A stretch of DNA of 8,377 bases from Bacteroidota bacterium (GTDB taxonomy: Bacteria; Bacteroidota; Bacteroidia; Bacteroidales; VadinHA17). The notes beneath the pieces were generated by a model that did no database searches, was not told the DNA's origin, and saw only the letters and a list, made by a program, of their open reading frames with translations. Of the stretch, positions 5,366 to 8,377 are shown one piece after another. A program made the position numbers and the translations under genes. The stretch is taken from the NCBI GenBank assembly GCA_015222065.1, contig JADFUQ010000082.1, positions 1 through 8,377 on the forward strand, written 5' to 3'. Position 1 is the first letter of the stretch, and each line of letters opens with the position of its first letter.

Positions 5366-6583
5366 TTATTCCTCCTTGATTAATTGTTCTAAAACTTTAG
5401 CTAACTCCCGGGCATTTGAAGCCTTTATACTGTTGCTGCTTTCGTCAATTACTTCATAGCATGTCTGTTTATTATTAATTCTGCTTTCAAAAGTATTAAA
5501 GACTATGTAATCAGCTTTTGATCTCAAAAATAATTTGTTAATAATTTTATCATTTTTTCCCCGGTCAGATGAATTAGCAAATTTAAATCCTATCAGTTTC
5601 ACCTTTTTATTTAATGACCATGATTTTATGTGATCTATAATTTTAGTATTTCTCTTAAAAGTAATTGTAATCGAATCATTTTCTGAACTGATTTTATCAT
5701 TTGATGGCAAGGCGAATGTATTATTACCAACAGTAATATTATCAGGAGAGTAATCACTAATAGCGGCTAAATGAATTATTGCCTGATAATCAGTTTCATT
5801 TAATTCCTTTTTGAGCTTTTGTTGTAAACTTGAATAATCATCATACTCAAAAGTCTTTACATCAAATTCAGGCATAGCAGCTTCTTTTGTTTTAATAAGT
5901 GTAACATCGTATCCTTTCAAATAAAAATACCTCGCAATTTCAGCTCCGGTTGTTCCGGTAGAAAGGTTGGTTAGATATCTTACATTATCAATCTTTTCTT
6001 TTGTACCGCCAAATGTAATCAGTATTCTTTTCTTAATTTTTGATTGGTTTAAATTACTTATTATATATCCGTAAATTTTATCCGGCTCAAGAAGTTTTCC
6101 TTTTCCTTCATCTCCACAAGCTAAGTATCCTTCTTCGGTTGGCAAAACAATGCAGCCCCACTCCTTTAACTTTTCTAATGACGACTGCGTTGCAGGATGA
6201 TTGTACATTGCTACATTCATTGCCGGAGCTATTAAATATGGTTTTTCGGTGTTTTTAGCTAAAAACAGGGAAGTGACCAAATTATCAGCAATACCAGCTG
6301 AGAACTTGTTAATTGTATTTGCATCTGCCGGAACGAGAATAGTCAAATCTGCCCATTTTGTTAAGCTAATATGACTCATCAATTTATTTGATTCAAAGGT
6401 ATCGCAATAAACATGATTATTTGTCAAACCTTCGAGTGTAGCTTTGCCAATAAAATTGAGAGCGGATTCAGTTACAACTGTTTTAACTTCAAATCCATTT
6501 TGAACAAGTTTGGAAATTAAATACCCAACTTTATAAGCGGCAATTGACCCCGTGATTTTTACTAATATTTTATTTTTTAACAT
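5366..6583 (-). CDS. coaBC: Bifunctional phosphopantothenoylcysteine decarboxylase/synthetase
   Basis: CoaBC joins cysteine to 4'-phosphopantothenate with a nucleotide (CoaB), then decarboxylates the product to 4'-phosphopantetheine with FMN (CoaC). The 405-residue length matches the fused bacterial enzyme. The CoaC domain (about 1-180) has TGSIAAYK, catalytic His71 in the SHISLTKWADL segment, the PAMN motif (120-123) and the GYLACGDEGKG loop with Cys156. The CoaB domain (about 185-405) has ITFGGTKEKIDNVRYLTN, STGTTG and AAISDY. The lysine loop reads DKISSEND (Lys297), not the usual KIKK; KISS-like loops are closer to stand-alone or eukaryotic-type CoaB, from memory. The start overlaps panC by 14 bases. 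The ribosome site is weak (AAGG about 12 bases upstream). Confidence 0.93.
   Translation of the reverse strand: MLKNKILVKITGSIAAYKVGYLISKLVQNGFEVKTVVTESALNFIGKATLEGLTNNHVYCDTFESNKLMSHISLTKWADLTILVPADANTINKFSAGIADNLVTSLFLAKNTEKPYLIAPAMNVAMYNHPATQSSLEKLKEWGCIVLPTEEGYLACGDEGKGKLLEPDKIYGYIISNLNQSKIKKRILITFGGTKEKIDNVRYLTNLSTGTTGAEIARYFYLKGYDVTLIKTKEAAMPEFDVKTFEYDDYSSLQQKLKKELNETDYQAIIHLAAISDYSPDNITVGNNTFALPSNDKISSENDSITITFKRNTKIIDHIKSWSLNKKVKLIGFKFANSSDRGKNDKIINKLFLRSKADYIVFNTFESRINNKQTCYEVIDESSNSIKASNARELAKVLEQLIKEE
5371..5377 (-). promoter_or_regulatory. Shine-Dalgarno site of coaX, inside coaBC
   Basis: On the minus strand a full AAGGAGG lies 5 nt before the coaX ATG. It is encoded by the last codons of coaBC (Lys-Glu-Glu, stop). 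It is the best ribosome site in the window and suggests high coaX translation within the operon. Confidence 0.75.
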
Positions 6584-7325
6584 TGTCTATTAACCTTACT
6601 TTTCCTAGAGTTACTGCTCCAAATCGTCTTCCATTTAACGTTTTAATATAATTTACTTTAAATCCCTCTTCCTCAAGTTGTGAATTTACTTCTTTATCTG
6701 ATTGTCCTGACATCAGTAGTTCAGGAAATTTTGCAGCTTTTTTTCGATCTTCCCCTGATAGAAGAAGGTTTCTGGAACTTAATGCCAAACCATCGTTTTC
6801 CCTTATTGTTGGAGAGGGAATTATTTCAACGTTCATATGAAAAGCTTCTACCATTCCTTTGATCAACTTGTATTGCTGAAAGTCTTTTTCACCGAAATAT
6901 GCTCTACGAGGATTTACAATATTTAACAGTTTCATAACAACAGTCAGGACTCCTTCAAAATGTCCTTCCCGTTGTGCACCACAAAGCTCTTTACTGAAGG
7001 TGGTTTCAATAATTCTATACAAATAGTTATCGTTATATAATAAATTATGTTCCGGAGCAAATAAATAATTAACATTTAGTGGTTCCAGAATATTAATGTC
7101 ATTATCCAAATTATTTGGATACTTTTTAAAATCTTCCGGATCATTAAATTGGGTTGCATTAACAAAAATACTTACAACGGTTATATCATTTTCGGCTATT
7201 GATTTTTTAATTAGACTAATATGTCCTTTATGCAAAGCACCCATAGTTGGCACAAATCCAATTTCTCTATCCTTGCAATGTGATAACTCATGCTTCATCT
7301 CACCAGGATTGGAAAAAATTTTCAT
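6570..7325 (-). CDS. panC: Pantothenate synthetase, short form
   Basis: PanC condenses pantoate with beta-alanine using ATP through a pantoyl-adenylate intermediate. The nucleotidyltransferase fold is clear: FVPTMGALHKGH with the HxGH-type motif (32-35), FVNATQF (54-60), CGAQREGHFEGV, FGEKDFQQ (144-151), and DGLALSSRN (178-186) for ATP binding. Three positions differ from common PanC sequences: Pro to Ala in FVNPTQF, Pro to Glu in RPGHF, and Arg to Asn in YPR. At 251 residues it is about 30 shorter than typical; the loss is in the C-terminal lid domain, although the closing VRLIDNV is kept. Its ATG overlaps the panB stop by one base (TAATG), with AAAGGAG eight bases upstream. All core catalytic motifs remain, so activity is likely. 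Confidence 0.92.
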   Translation of the reverse strand: MKIFSNPGEMKHELSHCKDREIGFVPTMGALHKGHISLIKKSIAENDITVVSIFVNATQFNDPEDFKKYPNNLDNDINILEPLNVNYLFAPEHNLLYNDNYLYRIIETTFSKELCGAQREGHFEGVLTVVMKLLNIVNPRRAYFGEKDFQQYKLIKGMVEAFHMNVEIIPSPTIRENDGLALSSRNLLLSGEDRKKAAKFPELLMSGQSDKEVNSQLEEEGFKVNYIKTLNGRRFGAVTLGKVRLIDNVKK

Positions 7326-8119
7326 TAGTAACTCTCCTTTGTTGAAGGAAATTTCATTTCCTTTACATCTTTATCATAATTGTTTAACGCTTTTTTTATT
7401 AGTTCAAATCCATTTAAATATTTCTTTAAGAATTTTGGATTAAAATCCTTATTCATTCCCAATAAATCTTGTAGTACCAAAATTTGTCCTGAAGTGAATT
7501 TGCCAGCACCAATTCCTATAGTTGGGATACTTAGGTTTTGTGTAATTTTTTTGGAAAGCTTTGATGGTACCATTTCTAAAACGATTGAAAAACAGCCGGC
7601 ATATTGTAACTTTTTTGCTTCTTCCAAAATTTGATTTGCTTGATTCTCAGTATTACCTTGCAATTTGAACCCACCGAATTGATGAACAGATTGAGGTGTC
7701 ATTCCCAAGTGGCCCATTACGGGTATTCCACTTTTAACCAAAAATTCAATATCATTTATAGTGTTCCCGGTTCCTTCAATTTTTACAGCTTGTGCTCCTG
7801 CTTTGAACAATTTATCCACAGATTCGACAAGTTGATTACGACCCTTCAAATGGGATAAAAAAGGCATGTCAGCTATTAAGAATTTTTGTTTTAGTCCTTT
7901 ACTTACTGCAGCAGTATGGGAAACCATCATATCAATATCTGCATTTATTGTAGTATCATACCCGTGCATTACCATAGCTGTACTATCTCCAACTAAGACA
8001 GCATCAACATTACTATTGTTAATTATTTGTGCTGACCAAAAATCATAACATGTTACCATGGTAATTTTTTTGCTTTCATTAAAGTATTGCAAGAAACTTT
8101 CCACTGTTTTCAAAACCAT
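7325..8119 (-). CDS. panB: Ketopantoate hydroxymethyltransferase (3-methyl-2-oxobutanoate hydroxymethyltransferase)
   Basis: PanB transfers a hydroxymethyl group from 5,10-methylene-tetrahydrofolate to alpha-ketoisovalerate, giving ketopantoate. The 264-residue product has the normal length of this TIM-barrel enzyme. Visible motifs are MVTCYDFWSA (21-30), VGDSTAMVMHG with metal ligand Asp45, ADMPF with Asp84, AVKIEG with Lys113, VMGHLGMTPQSVHQFGG (134-150), VLEMVP with catalytic Glu182, and TIGIGAG (200-206). The FLSHLKG stretch after ADMPF differs from the FGSY of E. coli PanB but resembles a common second subgroup. It is the first gene of the operon. Its ATG is preceded by GGGAG only three bases away, a close spacing; no better start is available, since the next Met (residue 21) is inside a core strand. 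Confidence 0.95.
   Translation of the reverse strand: MVLKTVESFLQYFNESKKITMVTCYDFWSAQIINNSNVDAVLVGDSTAMVMHGYDTTINADIDMMVSHTAAVSKGLKQKFLIADMPFLSHLKGRNQLVESVDKLFKAGAQAVKIEGTGNTINDIEFLVKSGIPVMGHLGMTPQSVHQFGGFKLQGNTENQANQILEEAKKLQYAGCFSIVLEMVPSKLSKKITQNLSIPTIGIGAGKFTSGQILVLQDLLGMNKDFNPKFLKKYLNGFELIKKALNNYDKDVKEMKFPSTKESY
7334..7340 (-). promoter_or_regulatory. Shine-Dalgarno site of panC, inside panB
   Basis: On the minus strand AAAGGAG lies 8 nt before the panC ATG, within the last codons of panB (Lys-Glu-Ser-Tyr). It supports the annotated panC start and coupling with panB. Confidence 0.65.
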
Positions 8120-8377
8120 AATCTCCCAAATTGACAGTACTTAAGACTCTATTTAATGAAGAGAATTATATAGTCTGTCGGTTATGAATAATTAGAACCA
8201 GCTAAAATATCATAGATATTGATTTGCTGATTACTGATCAATTATTTTAAATTAAAAAGGTTTTTTTCATGTTATAATTGGTACTTGTCAAAAGATCAAG
8301 TCCTAACATTATTAAGTAGTATTAAAGTAGTTGTCTTTCGATCAACTCTATAAAATTACGATCCAAATATATTAAAA
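8120..8377 (-). promoter_or_regulatory. AT-rich upstream region of the pan/coa operon
   Basis: No gene is visible in these 258 bases. A TATATTTG on the minus strand (8364-8371) fits the TAnnTTTG -7 element, but its -33 partner would lie outside the window and the leader would be about 240 nt. A TATAAT hexamer on the minus strand (8165-8170) has no good partner. GATCAA occurs three times (8236-8241, 8294-8299, 8340-8345). ATTAAGTAGT (8311-8320) is followed directly by ATTAAAGTAGT (8321-8331). ACTTG and CAAGT form a 5-bp inverted repeat around 8283-8301. None of these is proven regulatory; no known riboswitch fold was recognised. Confidence 0.3.

Noticed and set aside
4230..8119. A new defence, toxin or mobile system in the window
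   Set aside because: All five genes match known CoA-pathway families with their catalytic motifs, and no transposase, integrase or toxin-like gene is seen.
8120..8377. A riboswitch controlling the pan/coa operon
   Set aside because: No known riboswitch core or strong paired structure could be recognised by eye; only weak short repeats are present.

Overview
The window looks like a chromosomal segment of a member of the Bacteroidota, close to Bacteroidales/Marinilabiliales. Three things point there. There is a GluRS fragment plus a separate GlnRS. Candidate promoters follow the phylum's unusual pattern (TTTG near -33 and TAnnTTTG near -7) upstream of folB, tRNA-Cys and possibly glnS. Proteins are lysine/asparagine-rich and start at ATG, often with little Shine-Dalgarno signal. 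Genus-level assignment is not possible from the sequence alone.

Layout. Bases 1-702 (+) hold the 3' part of gltX. A strong hairpin (749-793) ends the opposing gene, a small exported TPR protein (814-1239, -). Next comes glnS (1402-3096, -). The 3097-3469 gap carries outward-facing glnS and folB promoters and a degenerate purine-rich repeat. folB (3470-3841, +) follows, then a spacer with heptanucleotide repeats, then tRNA-Cys(GCA) at 4079-4149 (+). From 4230 to 8119 (-) runs a tightly packed five-gene operon, transcribed panB - panC - coaBC - coaX - panD. The last 258 bases are its AT-rich upstream region.

How the genes work together. The operon covers most of the route to 4'-phosphopantetheine. 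PanB makes ketopantoate, PanD makes beta-alanine, PanC joins pantoate to beta-alanine, CoaX phosphorylates pantothenate, and CoaBC adds cysteine and decarboxylates. Ketopantoate reductase (panE or ilvC) and the last two CoA steps (coaD, coaE) are not in the window. Every junction overlaps or abuts (1, 14, 0 and 4 nt), so the five genes are probably one translationally coupled transcript.

The most notable feature is a compositional break at tRNA-Cys. Sampled 60-base lines of glnS are about 40-45% G+C, while most sampled lines of the pan/coa operon are about 20-32%. With the packed operon, a shortened PanC and a CoaB domain with a KISS loop instead of KIKK, this suggests that the block was acquired separately from its neighbours and may duplicate CoA genes elsewhere. 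No obviously new enzyme system, phage, insertion sequence or CRISPR array was found.
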